The notes below the pieces were generated by a model. It did no database searches. It saw only the letters and a program-made list of their open reading frames with translations, and was not told where the DNA came from. Below are positions 45,141 through 56,980 of a stretch of 64,000 bases of DNA, piece by piece. Each line of letters starts with the position of its first letter. Positions within the stretch are counted from its first letter, which is position 1. The translations under genes were made by a program, and so were the position numbers. Source of the DNA: Cryptomeria japonica (taxonomy: Eukaryota; Streptophyta; Pinopsida; Cupressales; Cupressaceae); the NCBI RefSeq assembly GCF_030272615.1, contig NC_081405.1, forward strand, positions 23,143,772 to 23,207,771. The letters run 5' to 3'.

Positions 45141-45149
45141 GGTCTTAGA

Positions 45150-45660
45150 AATTAACATGTTCTAGAATCTACTTTCTGGCGATATCCTTTGGTATTTATG
45201 GAAAGCTAGGAATTTAGAAAAATATCAAGGGCAAGTAAGGGCCCTTACTGAGTCTTTTCGAAGTCTCACCCTCCACTCTGTCTTCTCACAGGTTACCAAG
45301 GTTTTCAGACTAAACAAAGAGAAGTTTCAGAGATTCCTAATAGATGGGCATGCCACAGTATTTATCTTCAAGCTATCTCATGGTTACACATGGGGAAGAA
45401 CCAATGCTGAGAGAACCCCATTTATGAATGCCCTCGATGCTCTCATGGAAGAAATCAGTGGTAATGGCCACTAGGTGAGACAACAGATGATCCAATCTGC
45501 CAGGATGTTGGATGATTGCCGACTCATTTGGATGGAAGGACCTATAGGATGGATCACCTGGATTTAAACCAGGCTTACACCATAGGCAAGACTTTTTTGT
45601 TTTTGGAAAACCAATGTAATTAGTCCGACATATATGTTGTATAGGAAACTTGATAGACAT
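45150..45660 (+). pseudogene. LINE-like (non-LTR) 3' fragment
   Basis: The plus-strand frame reads LLSGDILWYLWKARNLEKYQ. The LWxxWKARN pattern is characteristic of the C-terminal region of plant L1-type reverse transcriptase proteins. The frame continues without a stop for about 100 residues (RALTESFRSLTLHSVFSQVT..., ALDALMEEISGNGH). No RT core or endonuclease is left and no poly-A tail was found, so it is a short fragment. Confidence 0.4.
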
Positions 45661-48505
45661 AACATGTACAGGTGGTTATTATTTTGCATAGTTATGACGT
45701 ACTGATAAAAAAGTTACATCTAATTTTGTACTACAGTTTATTCGCTATATCAGTACAAAAAAAGGTCTTATAAATTGCATAGATAATTCTAAAAATTACT
45801 TAGTACAATCCAAAATATAGGCTAATGTAGACAATTAAATTTGGTTAGTTAATTTAATCAAATTTAATTCCCTTATTTGCCTATATTAATTAAATAATCA
45901 ATATTATTTAATTGGAAATGGCTTCCCTTTTGGCTAAGTTAATTTAATTAATCAGGCCATGTCTAATTAATTGATTGATTTATCCTTCTTCTACTAAATA
46001 AAATAATTTAATTATTTTATTTAGTTCATGCCATATTTTTCTTCCTTTTATTTGAATTTAAATAATTCAAATAACTCCTTTTAGTCACATGTCTCCTAAC
46101 TCTAACCTTCTTTTAACCTCTCATCTAGCCTAACCTACCACCTAACCCAAGGGTTCTAACCAACCCTATCCTATCAACCAGCCTTATCCAAGTCATGTGC
46201 ACACTCCCTATTTTCATAAATTATGGAAAAGAAACTAATTTTGGGTGGTTATCTCCCAAATTAATATTTGTCTTTGGTTACACTTGTCATTCCTTGCAAT
46301 GAAGCTTGCCCTCTTAGAGGACACTTGTCACTCCTTGCATTGCCACTTGTCTTCAATTGACACAAGTGGTCTCTTCTCAAATCTTCTCTCATTTCCATTA
46401 ATGTCTATTTAATCCCCTCATTTTCTTACACAATACATTCACTTTCACACAATCATATTGTCATAATGTCAATTTAGCTACTCACATCCACTCAGTTTTG
46501 CATCCATTTTAGTTTTGTTTTGTACATCCAACTATCATGAAGCATCTTCAAGAACTCTTGGGATATTAGAATTGAGCACACATCCAATCGAAGGGTTATT
46601 GGTTTGCATTTTTAATTGCTTACTTTTCATTTAAATCTAATTTCCCTTCTTGAACATCCTTATCTCGAGTGTTTGATTTATTTGTGTTTTGTCTAGATTG
46701 TTAGCTTAGTATTTCAATCATTTTATTTGCACACATTTTCACTCATATGGCTGACTTGATCATATATTTTTTTTTCATCTTTCATATTTATCTTTTCACT
46801 ATTCTAGAATATTTCTATCCCTATCTAGAATCCTTTCAAAAATCTCTCATTTAATTTTTGTCTTTTTTATTTAATTCTTTGTGAAAGAAAATACAGATTT
46901 CAACAAGGATATCTTTCATGGTTATGATGAAGAGATGTGATGGATACATGGGTTTCTACAATCACTCCAAGAGTTGACATGAATTTCCTTGTTGGTCTTC
47001 AACCCATTGATGCTTACTATTATTGGGATGGTAAGGGACTTTTGGACATCATTAGGCTTCTTTGGTAATGAAAAAAATGATAACTATCTTTAAAAGATGA
47101 CTCTCCATTGAGATGTGAACATTAAAGAGGATGGTGAATGTTTCATTTGAGATGTCCTAGAAAATGCCCTAAAATCTCCAAAGATGTGTTCCTAATGTAC
47201 GTTATGTTCAACCATTTCAATATTTAAATTTGAAAATAATTATTATTTTTAGATATTTAACTTTAAAAATGTTGGTTTGACGTGTTGTTCATAAAATAAA
47301 TTTATAACTTTTTAAGACTGCAACAATGAATGAGTATCTAGGGGAATAAATTTAGGAACTTTATAAATTCAGGTGATAGCGATTCGTAGGAAACTTCTGA
47401 ATTTTGGCAAGTTAGCAGTAGTGGTGTAGGAAACAAGAGACGCATAGCGTCATGTTCTTGCCGAGTGTTAGAATTGTGAAAGGTAGCAAAACAAGAACCA
47501 AAGGCAACTTTTGACTAGAGATTGATAAGAAGGACAATTAGATGCAATTTTTTCATTATTATTCTATTGCATACTACAATCAAACTACACAAACAAATCA
47601 AACAACTAAATTTTATACTCCTATAAAGTTATGTCACCATTATGACCAAAAATTAAAGTAATTTATGACAACTTTGACACAAAAAAATACCCTTGTTTAA
47701 TTTGAAGTTAGCATAATCAACAGGTAAAATGCATGTGAAATAGATTAAATTTGGTCAATTTTTTTGGAATTCTTTTACTGCAGCAAGGAAGAATAATGCT
47801 TGAAATTTTTGAAATGTTGTTGTAAACAATTACACTGTAAAGTAAAAGATGAAAAGATAAAAAAATGTTTGGTTTTGTTCTAATTTTTCCAAAAATAGAA
47901 GGATTCAATGTCATTGAAAGATCACCTCTACTTCCCACTCTAAACCTTTCAAAAACAAATAAATATATTGGACATAAACATTCCTGATATGTTTAGTTTT
48001 TCTGAATTCAATTAATCTAAATTAAAATTTTGATTTCTTATTAAAATACTTTGTATATCTATATAGTTTTTTATAATTTGACTTCCTAACAAAAATTGAG
48101 CGCACAAAAGCAAAAGTGGTTCCTAAATGTTGGAAGCAAAGTTGTTTCAAAAAGACGTGGTAATTTGTTGAAAGACCACGTGCATCAAACAAATAGCTGC
48201 CAAGAGCCTTAGACGATAGCTGTCAAAAATAGGGCAGACTAGTAAATCACACTGCCATTTCTTATGTCGAACCTCTAATATTTCTGTATTCCCCTCATTT
48301 GGAAGAAAATCTGCAAGAACAAAACAAAAGGAAAATCCTTAGAGGAAAGAACGAAGAAATTCAATCTGATAGCAAGACAATGTGATTAAGGTTGCTGCCC
48401 TTTTATGATTTTCTTCCGCCTTTTTATTAAATTTCAAAAAGCCCTAAATTTCGGCCATGATTCTTTTCTCAATTGTAGTCTCCAATTTTATTTTTTGTTG
48501 TGTAG
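45661..48505. other. Noncoding region, no gene seen
   Basis: 45830-46080 is rich in ttaattaa-type motifs. 46288-46366 has two imperfect copies of cacttgtcaytccttgca. A CACGTG box lies near 48176. 48250-48505 could be intron or upstream sequence of the P450 exon, ending in a T-rich stretch and tgtag, a plausible 3' splice site. Confidence 0.45.
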
Positions 48506-48906
48506 AACATGATAACTGCAGGTACAAATACATCCCCTATGACCATTGAATGGGCACTGGCAGCTCTATTGCAACACCTAGACATTTTGGGAAAAGATCA
48601 AGAGGAGCTCCAGAAACATTTGGGAAGGGAGTGGGTAGTAGAGGAATCAGATATGTAGGATCTCACTTATTTGCAAGCCATAGTGAAGGAAACTCTTAAG
48701 CTTTATCCAGTCGGACCCCTTCTAGTTCCCCATGAGGCCGAATAGGTGTGTACTATTGGAGGGTTTCAGGAACACGATAGATAGTCAATGCATGGGCAAT
48801 TCACACGGACTCGGCCCTGTGGAGCCGTTGGACTGAATTCGAACCAAAAAGGTTTTTAAACAGTGGGAAAGCGATTGATGTGAAAGGGCAGGACTTTGAG
48901 TTGATG
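48506..48906 (+). pseudogene. Cytochrome P450 (CYP71 clan) pseudogene, part of last exon
   Basis: After an AG splice-like site the frame reads MITAGTNTSPMTIEWALAAL, the P450 I-helix (A/G-G-x-N/D-T-T/S). It goes on with DQEELQKHLGREWVVEESDM, YLQAIVKETLKLYPVGPLLV (K-helix ExxR position ETLK) and PHEAE, then a frame change and [16 protein letters not shown] and [20 protein letters not shown] (PERF region). Stops at 48656-48658 and near 48746, a frameshift at about 48770-48785 and another stop near it. The heme-binding loop FxxGxRxCxG is missing: the match ends at FELM. This pattern is typical of plant A-type P450s (hydroxylases of specialised metabolism at the ER); the N-terminal exon was not found. 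The only host-gene relic I recognise. Confidence 0.85.
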
Positions 48907-49541
48907 TAAACTGTTTGAGCGCCATGAAGAAGAAAATTAGTTGCTTGGGTTCTTTCCTCTAATGATTTTTTCTCTGTGGGTGTTGTTGGTGATGAAGAAT
49001 ATTTGCATTGGAGAATGGCACTCGAACAGTTCAGGTGTTTCAATGTAAATAAGTAGGATTTTAATTAAAGGAATCATGAAATAACACTTTGATTTAATCA
49101 GATTTTTGTCAATTGAATGAGATTATAATTGATTCTTATTGGGATGGTTTTATTAAGGAAAATTAGAGGTGAGTACAAATGCAGTTATCCCAATTAGTTA
49201 TAATTGACTGGAAAATTACCACAATAAATTAAATTTTTTATCTTTGTTGTTTCTAATAAAACTACATAGTATGCATAACAACCAATTTTTCTGAATTGGA
49301 TTTACATAATCAAAATTTTCTAATTCAAAGCCGAATGTGGTAAGCATACGCCCAGATTTACCCTGCCATCAATGTCAATGAAAAAATCCCTAACTAGGAA
49401 AATTAGAAGCAGAAGACACAAAATAATTTCAAATGTAGTAACAAAAGACACAACAAACTTACTTTGTGAAAAATCAATACCCTGCAATTCATATAGTTTT
49501 CCCAGTCTTAACAGTCTCCAGTGATAATAGTTTCTAGATTG

Positions 49542-49624
49542 TTGGCTGCAATTAATTTATCCAAATTTTTAGTTGCAGTTATTTTATCCAAATTTTTAGT
49601 TGCAGTTATTTAATCCAGATTTTT
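49542..49624. repeat. 27-bp tandem repeat, three copies
   Basis: Unit ttagttgcagttattttatccaaattt (first copy ttggctgcaattaatttatccaaatt). The second and third copies differ at two positions. Confidence 0.85.
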
Positions 49625-49977
49625 GGCCAAAGGTCTTCATACATTTGCCTACCTGTTTTCAGTGTCACGCCTGAACATTCGAGAAACTGCCCGAAGATAA
49701 ACACAAGTATTTATTTTAAATTAAATCTCCTGTGATGAAACCAAATGAAATGTATTGAAAATTAAATGAGATTTGACTACCACACAATAAAATTATCACT
49801 ATTGTGAAATTAGTCATAATTTTGAAAATAAAAAATAAAAAAATTAACGGCAACAACCAATAATAAAAACAAAAAATAATTTCATTTTAATTATTAATTA
49901 TATTAAAATACCAAAACATTGGAAAATGCGAGAAGAGCCAAAAATATTTCAATGTGATTGGTCGGCAGAATTAGTAA

Positions 49978-49998
49978 AATGCATCCAACGGATGCATT
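49978..49998. repeat. Perfect 9-bp stem hairpin
   Basis: AATGCATCC - AAC - GGATGCATT. A second small stem, TCCTGC...GCAGGA, follows within about 25 bases. Confidence 0.8.
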
Positions 49999-50810
49999 AG
50001 TATCCTGCCTGTCAGCAGGAACTAGTAAGACTTCTCTTTCTAATCACGAAAGAGGGAAGAAAGGAGAAGGGAAGGCATGAGAGAGGTGTTTGAAGCACTT
50101 ACCAAAAGACTGAATTCATTCAGCTTATGCTAACACTTTTTATTTCACCACTATATTTGGTTTAGATTTGTTTAACTATTGTGACGTTAAAAATCCATGT
50201 ACATAAAACATCATATGTATATTTCTTGAAAGTAGTTTTGAGAAGTTATAAACAACTAAAACAGTCAAATTTCAATTTAAAAACATAAATAATTAATAAA
50301 AATAAAAGCCAAGTTGAGACTTCATTTTTTGAAATGGACAATTTAGATAATATCACAACACATTAAAGTATTCTAAGATCTTGCTAAGATTTTCGTATTA
50401 TTTATTTATTAAAGTTATTTGATTAAATATTTATAAAAATATTTTGTAGAATTATTATGTCTCTTGTAGTGTCCACCCTTGATTTGACTTATTTTGACTA
50501 GAGTTGACTTTTATATTATGCTTGATAGACTTATCTAGACTATATTTTGATGATTTGGATGATGATTACTCATATTCTTCAGTGACTTATGATTGATGTT
50601 AGACAATATTGGACATATGCTATTTTGATTATCTATATGGATGTTGGTACTATCATGATTGATCATATGATTTGATGATATATGTACTCGATGGATTTTA
50701 TATGCTCACTATGTGATGGATTATTGATAGATTAGATTTATCATGGATTATTGATTTTACATATGATGAGATGTTTATGAGATGTGTTTGACTATTATTT
50801 GATTGTCTTC

Positions 50811-50873
50811 GTGATAGAGACGATTCCACACCACTCATTGTAAGCGGGATGTGTCGTCGTGATTCTCTATCAC
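50811..50873. repeat. 10-bp inverted repeat
   Basis: gtgatagaga at 50811-50820 and tctctatcac at 50864-50873, perfect arms around a 43-base loop. Confidence 0.85.
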
Positions 50874-53216
50874 TTGCTTGTTCTATATATGTATATGTAT
50901 ATGTCGTGTTATCGTTTTGTGGTTGCAGGATTTTGCAGGTACCAGACATCGACTCCACCTAGCTTCACAGGTCTGAGCGTGTCTTTAGTTCCAATGGCTT
51001 ATGTGGTTCGGAGATGGCATAAGTTTCCCCTCACATACTCTAGGTCTAAGTTGTTCACTGTGAGTAATCAACGTCTTGGCATAATTCGCCATGTCAGTTA
51101 GTAAACTTGGTCCTTTGGTATTGTGAGTCCAGTTTATGCCGGTTGATTTACTTGATGATGTTAGAGTAATTATGTGTAGTTTTCTATTTGGAAATGTTTA
51201 TTTTAATGTATTTAATTTATAAGTTTTGAATATTTAATTATTTGATATTTATATTTATTTGATAATTAACATTTATTGATTTTATGATTATTTTAATATT
51301 TGATAAGCTTTATTGTTGTTTAATATTTATTTAATATTTGCGATTTAATCTTTAATGGTATTTGACTATTTAATTATTTATTTGACTTTCTATGGTTTAA
51401 CATTTATTTGATATCTTTTATCTATTTGGTTCTTTAATTTATTTTATTAGCTTTTGGTTTATTTGATTTTAATTCCCTTTTGGATTAAATTTATTTTCAT
51501 CTTATGTTTATTTAATAGTTTGACTTTTTATTTTTAAGTGGGGTGTATGAGCACAACAAATTAAATAAAGAAATAAAAACAATCCCACTTAGTTGAATAA
51601 GTATATTTTATTTACTTTAACTACCCTTCACTCTCATTGGTTAAATTCAAAATGGGTGAATAAATTATATTATATGGTGGGTTGGTAAAATATACTCCAA
51701 AATGGAATATTTTGATTGGCCGAAATTGAGGCTAGGGTTTTTGGATTATTGTTGCTTTTAATTTTCATTCCCGTGAGGTTTTTCGGTTGGATTTGGCTAT
51801 TCTCTGGAAATTTCTCCAGCAAGTTTTCTTCCTTGGTTTTGGATTGCTTCACTCTTGGTTTTGGGTGGAGCTTGATTGGATTTTGGTTTGGAGTGTGGGC
51901 TCTTCTTCAACTACAAACCATCACACAGGTTGCAGGTTGGAGGCCTCTCCATTGGTTTCTTATTTTGCTTTCAAAGTTTGAAACTTGTATGCTCCGTGTT
52001 TGATTTAGTTAAAAAAAAAAAAAGAGATTTGGTTTATACATTCTCTTTAGTCTTCCTAGATTTGGAATGGGTAGCCATGGGATTCTTGATTCTTTGCTTG
52101 GTTTATAGTTCTAGAAATAATGCTTCCTGTGCATTGCCGTGAATGTTCAACATGAGGAATATCTTTAGATTTTGTATATGTCTTGTATGAATTGTTTTAA
52201 TAAGATTTCTATTGTATATTAAGGAGATTTTAACCTGGTAGATGAGTTCTTATGGAGATTGTGAATCTGAGAAAGAGGAGAGTCTTTGTGAGCTCCCAAT
52301 CTGGCTCTACTGTAGAGGAGACTCACATAACTTTTTCCCCTTTTTATTTTCACTCATCCCCTTGTGTATGGATGTTAGTGGTTATGTGGAATGTCTTTTT
52401 AAATATATTTGAGTCATATATTATGCTTGCTATATTTTATATTCAAGGTTGTGGAGTATTTCCTCAGTTTTGATAGTGCTGGAGATGTTCTTCCTCCAAA
52501 AGTCTACATTATGTTTTCAATTGGAGTTCCTTGGGTGAATTTTATTATTTTATTTTGTTCACATATTATTATAGTAAATTTTGTGCTGATTCCAATGAGT
52601 ATAAGTACATCATATTTGGCTGATTATATTTCGAGCAGTTTTGATTCCGCACTTAAGTAGTTTTCTGCCAAAATTTACTTCTTTTTTTATGCGCTAAAGT
52701 ATCAGTCGTATGCATCATTATGTGTATTTTTAAGGTTTTGTCCAGTTTGAAGTCTGTTTGATGTCAGTTGAATTTGGGGTTGTACCAGAGGCTTTTTGAG
52801 GGAATTTATGATGTTGTCTAATGTTTATTTGTGATTGGTGATGTCTGCATATGAGTTGTTTTTGAGTTTTGTATGCATTTTACTCCATTTGAGTTTTTTG
52901 TGCTTCCTCTCTTGTTGATGCACCAAGAGAGAGATTGAGATTCTTGTGATTATGTGCCACCAAGTGGATAGGCCTTGTTGAGATTATGTGATGATTCATT
53001 TCAGATTTGATGGCATTTCTTATGGCCTTGATATGTTTATTTGGCCAAGAGGCTCATTGATTTTTGGTTCTCATGATGTTAACTTTCACATGTTTCATGA
53101 TTATGAGATGATATTGTTGTTTGCATATGGATTGTTTGTGATTTCAGATTTATGTATGTTCTCAAATTCAATTATGATTCTAGAGCTTCTTGTGTTGTCA
53201 TGTTTGAGACCATGTT

Positions 53217-53230
53217 AGGGGGGAGTGGGC
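53217..53230 (+). other. Candidate polypurine tract
   Basis: AGGGGGGAGTGGGC, five bases before tgtgatgaccgggg. Confidence 0.4.
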
Positions 53231-53235
53231 TTCCT

Positions 53236-54682
53236 TGTGATGACCGGGGTCACGAGAGATAGGCTTGCATGAGGTTCCTTGTAAGAATGCATGAAGTCTA
53301 GACCACTAGGGCATATTTGAGTTTCCATGATTTATAAATAAGTGATAACCTAATAATTGATGGGTTGGGTAGTTAGATTAATTAATAAGATGATAAATTG
53401 ATTGTGCCTCATGACTTAGTCCTAGGGAGGATGTTTTAGGAGAAGCATGAGAAGGTCGTAAAGAGGGTAAGCTAATCTCCCTTAGTCTCTCATAGGTTGA
53501 GATGGCTCCACATGTCCATCAAGCTAGTGCCTTGTGTTATTATGTTATTGTGTTATGAGGATGGCATGTGATGACACTCCACTCCTACATGTGTTTCCCC
53601 TTTATGATTTATCATTATGCTTATTGTATGCATTTATGTTTTGATGAGTTTTATGCCTTTGGGAGTTCATTCTTGTTGTATTGTGTAAGTTCTTGCTTGA
53701 GAGTCCTTGCATGGTTAGTCTCCTTGGTTATAGGTGTTAGCTTAGGTTTGGAGTATGTATTGGGACCTTGTGTCATCTCCTAGCATGGGGGGTGGTTCCT
53801 TTGGTTCCACATGGTTGGGAGGTTGGTGCTTTTTAGCCATTGGGATGTTCTTTTGGATTCTTCTTGCGTGGATGTGGATTCTTCTTCATGATGTACTATG
53901 GATGTACCTTATAGCAAATTTATGTAATGGATAAGATAAAATGTATGTAATGTAATACTTTTGTATATCATAGATGGAATCTTGTAGTAGAAAGAGCTAT
54001 GCTCATGATATATTTAATGTACTTATATTTGTAGATGAATTGTAGTTGGAAATTGGAATTAAGGCCTAGTTGTATTGTACTATTGTAGAGAGGTGATCTT
54101 ATGAGTCATGGAAATGAATGGATTATAGTTGGAATAGAATGGAATTGCATTATGGATCAGTTGTATTATGTCATGGGATGATTAGAGGCTAGTTAGAATG
54201 TTAAATAATCTTGAAAGAGGAATGTTCGTGGATTAATAAATGAATATATTATAGGATGTTAAATGGATTTAGTAAACATGAATGATTCATATAGATGCAT
54301 TGGTAGAAAGAAAATTATGCATATAAAGGGAAGTAAGTAATGTTGTAGGTTGCATATCTCATGAGTAGATAATTATATTATGATGCATTAATGAAGGTGA
54401 AATATACCTTTCATGTGCGTAGTATGCTATTGTGGAAATGAATTTAAGTAATGATGCTAAAGTACCCTAGGGAAAGATTAATGATGTTGTGATATTTTCG
54501 CTTGCGTTAATTCATGAAATGAGTAATGATATATGTTCATATTGGTTAACTGATGAATGAATGTAAATAGATGGAGATGTTATGTGTTGCATTAGTTGTT
54601 ATTAGATGTTAATTAAAAAAAAAATTATCTCCATTTGTCTATTATTGTTTAGTTTCTTTAGGGTATTTTGGCAGGCATTACA
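53236..54682 (+). repeat. Candidate LTR (3' or solo) of an old gypsy element
   Basis: Begins TGTGATGACCGGGGTC just after a polypurine tract and could end GGCAGGCATTACA at 54682. The start resembles the T7 LTR start (TGTGATGTCCCCG). The second LTR was not found in the window, so the limits are provisional. Confidence 0.35.
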
Positions 54683-54929
54683 TCTCTGTTAATAGTTTTT
54701 GTTAATACTCTCATTCTATTATACTCTATACTTCATACCTTACAATTAGGCATAATATATATAAATAAATAAAATGGTTTCAAGAGAATATTTAGATGAA
54801 TATATTTTAGAATTAACATAAAGCTGCAATAAACTGACATAACCTATTTGCGAGTTAAGATTCAATCCTCAAACATTCATTACAACCAAAATATCAAAGT
54901 TCCCAAACATGTAGAAACTTGTAATGTAC

Positions 54930-55645
54930 CTGAGGCGATCAACTCACAAAAACCCCTTTGGCAAGGTGCTAAGACCACAAGGAAGGCATACAGTGGTGTT
55001 TGGTTCTAGCTATACGGTGAGGTTGTGCCAAGCCATACGGTGTGTACAGTCTTTGACCATACAATTGGTGATGGACGTATAGTGATGCTGGGTTGTACGG
55101 TGAGTGATTGTGTGTCAATTCCCACCCCTTGAGCCCTCCAAACTTTGGCAGTTTGGTATTGCACAGAGGAAGGGTAATAGGATGAATTTTTAATATACCA
55201 GACACAAGAGACTTTGTTTTCAAAATGGAGATTCGCACTTGTCAGAATAAATAATCTGAGGATTCGCAAATGCAAAGAGGAATTATATTGATAATGAATG
55301 CACAACATATTACACAGACTCCGAACAGAAGCAGAATAGGGTGAGGAGTTACTCCCACAGAAACTATAGATGCCAAGTAGGGAGGATCTTCCACCTCTAA
55401 AATGGATGACAACTAAATTCCAACTGGAATTCGCACATACAAGGAAAATACCAAACTTTCATACCTACAAAAATGACAAACTCGGCCATAAATATGGGCT
55501 TTGGGAAATTTCCTAAAGGGTTACAAACAACTGACACTACCAAAATAAAACTTAAATAAAGGGCCCGAAAGATTTATTATTAAATTTGTGGCCATATAAT
55601 AAGGTATTTTAATTTTTAATATTTAATTATATCGGGGACATCACA
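54930..55645 (-). repeat. T7 3' LTR (left limit approximate)
   Basis: On the minus strand it begins TGTGATGTCCCCGATATAAT at 55645, right after the polypurine tract GGCCCGGGAGGAC (55646-55658). It holds several tacggtg motifs (55014-55103). The outer end is set near tgtacctgaggc and is uncertain. Confidence 0.6.
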
Positions 55646-56014
55646 GTCCTCCCGGGCCAAGAATTGTTTTCTCTCAAGCAATTGCAGACTTGGATACTCT
55701 AGAATTTGTTCGCCTTCCCACATGGCATCCTCGATTGGTAGATCCTTCCAACGCATAAGGAACTCCTTGACTGTGCGTGATCTCAGCCTCTTCTCTTTGA
55801 CATCGATGACCTCTGTTGGTTCTAGAGTTAGTTTTCCTTCTTCGTCGATGGGTGGCAGATCCTTGGAGAATGTGATGCATTTCCCGATGACCTTCTTGAG
55901 ACATGACATGTGAAAAACATTGTGGATCCGACTCCCCTCAAGAAGCTCCAAATCGTAGGTGACTTCTCTCACCCTCCGAACCACCCTACAGGATCCATCG
56001 AAGCGCGGCTTCAA
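55616..56014 (-). pseudogene. T7 integrase end and chromodomain
   Basis: LELLEGSRIHNVFHMSCLKK is the usual integrase tail; EVIDVKEKRLRSRTVKEFLM and RWKDLPIEDAMWEGEQILEY form the chromodomain (aromatic/hydrophobic cage positions and WExxxxL). Chromodomains steer insertion toward heterochromatin marks in this group. The open frame crosses the polypurine tract and ends about ten codons inside the LTR. Confidence 0.9.
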
Positions 56015-56980
56015 CTTCTATTTACCACTCGTCTTCAAGGAGGATTGTCTGTACGGTTGAAGTCAGAGGTATACCAAATCGCCCACCTCAAAATTTTGCT
56101 CAATCCGGTGTCGATCGGCATACATCTTCTACTAGTTCTTAGCCCTCAGCAGGTTATTCTTGAGAGATCTCAAGATATCCAAACTCTCCTAAAGCTAGTC
56201 TTTGGCCCTCGATGCACGACTTTCTCCCAATGTCAGATCAACAAATGATGAAGGTTCATAACCATACAGTGCTTTGAAGGGTGGCATTCCTATCGACATG
56301 TGATAGGTGGTGTTGTAACAATGTTCACCCAAATTTAGCCAGCGAACCCAAGCCTTCTATTGTGTTGAGACATAGTTCCTAAGATAACCCTCTATCCATT
56401 TGTTCACAATATCGATTTGTCCATCTGTCTGTGGATGGTAGCTCATGCTGGGCGACAACTTAGTTCCTACCAACCAAAATAAATCCATACAAAAGGTACT
56501 TAGAAAACAACTATCCTTGTCACTTACTATGTTTCGTGGTAGGCCATGTAAGCAGAATACCTCACGAAAGAACAACTCGGCCACTTGAGCTACTTGGTAT
56601 CCTGTGGGGATGGAAAAACAATTGCCATACTTGGTCAAGCGGTCTACCACAACAAAGATTCAATCCTTACCTTGCACTTTGGGGAGCCCAATAATGAAAT
56701 CCATCAAGATGCTATCTCATTTCTAGTCAGGGATTGACAATGGTTGCAGTAGTCCAATGGGTAAGGTGTGCTCAGATTTGTTCTGCTGACAGGTGGAGCA
56801 TTCCCACACGTACTGCAGAACGTCATTATTAAGTCCCTTTCAGGAAAATCTTTCTTGAATCTGTCTGTAGGTTTCCAAGCATCCCGAGTGTCCGACCAAG
56901 GGAGAGTCGTGCATTTCCTTTAGAATCTTCTCCTTCATCTTGGACTTGAGCACTAGTAAACGATATCGTCAACCACCTTG
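56015..56980 (-). pseudogene. T7 integrase core
   Basis: MVDRLTKYGNCFSIPTGYQV, FFREVFCLHGLPRNIVSDKD (second catalytic Asp), MSYHPQTDGQIDIVNKWIEG (Glu changed to Asp in GQxE), then LNLGEHCYNTTYHMSIGMPP and FKALYGYEPSSF. Stops at 56354-56356 and between 56020 and 56200. The HHCC finger region (56700-56950) is barely readable. Confidence 0.8.

Larger units (their letters stand above)
48907..50465. other. Noncoding region, no gene seen
   Basis: AT-rich sequence with a 27-base tandem repeat and two small hairpins (listed separately). The 80-codon minus frame 48801-49043 is antisense to the P450 relic and is not taken as a gene. Confidence 0.5.
50466..53235. other. Unassigned region, possibly LTR or untranslated sequence of an old element
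   Basis: Starts near a tgtagtgtccaccc motif that could be an LTR start. It contains a T/A-rich part (51190-51600), a ggctagggtttttgg block (51730) and a pyrimidine-rich, gene-leader-like part (51770-52140) with an A13 run at 52010. No conserved protein is readable. It ends in a polypurine tract at 53217-53230. Confidence 0.35.

Noticed and set aside
44921-46000. Second LTR of T1 matching the edge at 9108
   Set aside because: I searched by eye for the tttatcttgccaaca edge to the right and found none; the pairing stays unproven.
48170-48185. CACGTG (G-box) as a promoter of the P450
   Set aside because: A six-base motif is expected by chance, and the P450 fragment has no first exon to be transcribed.
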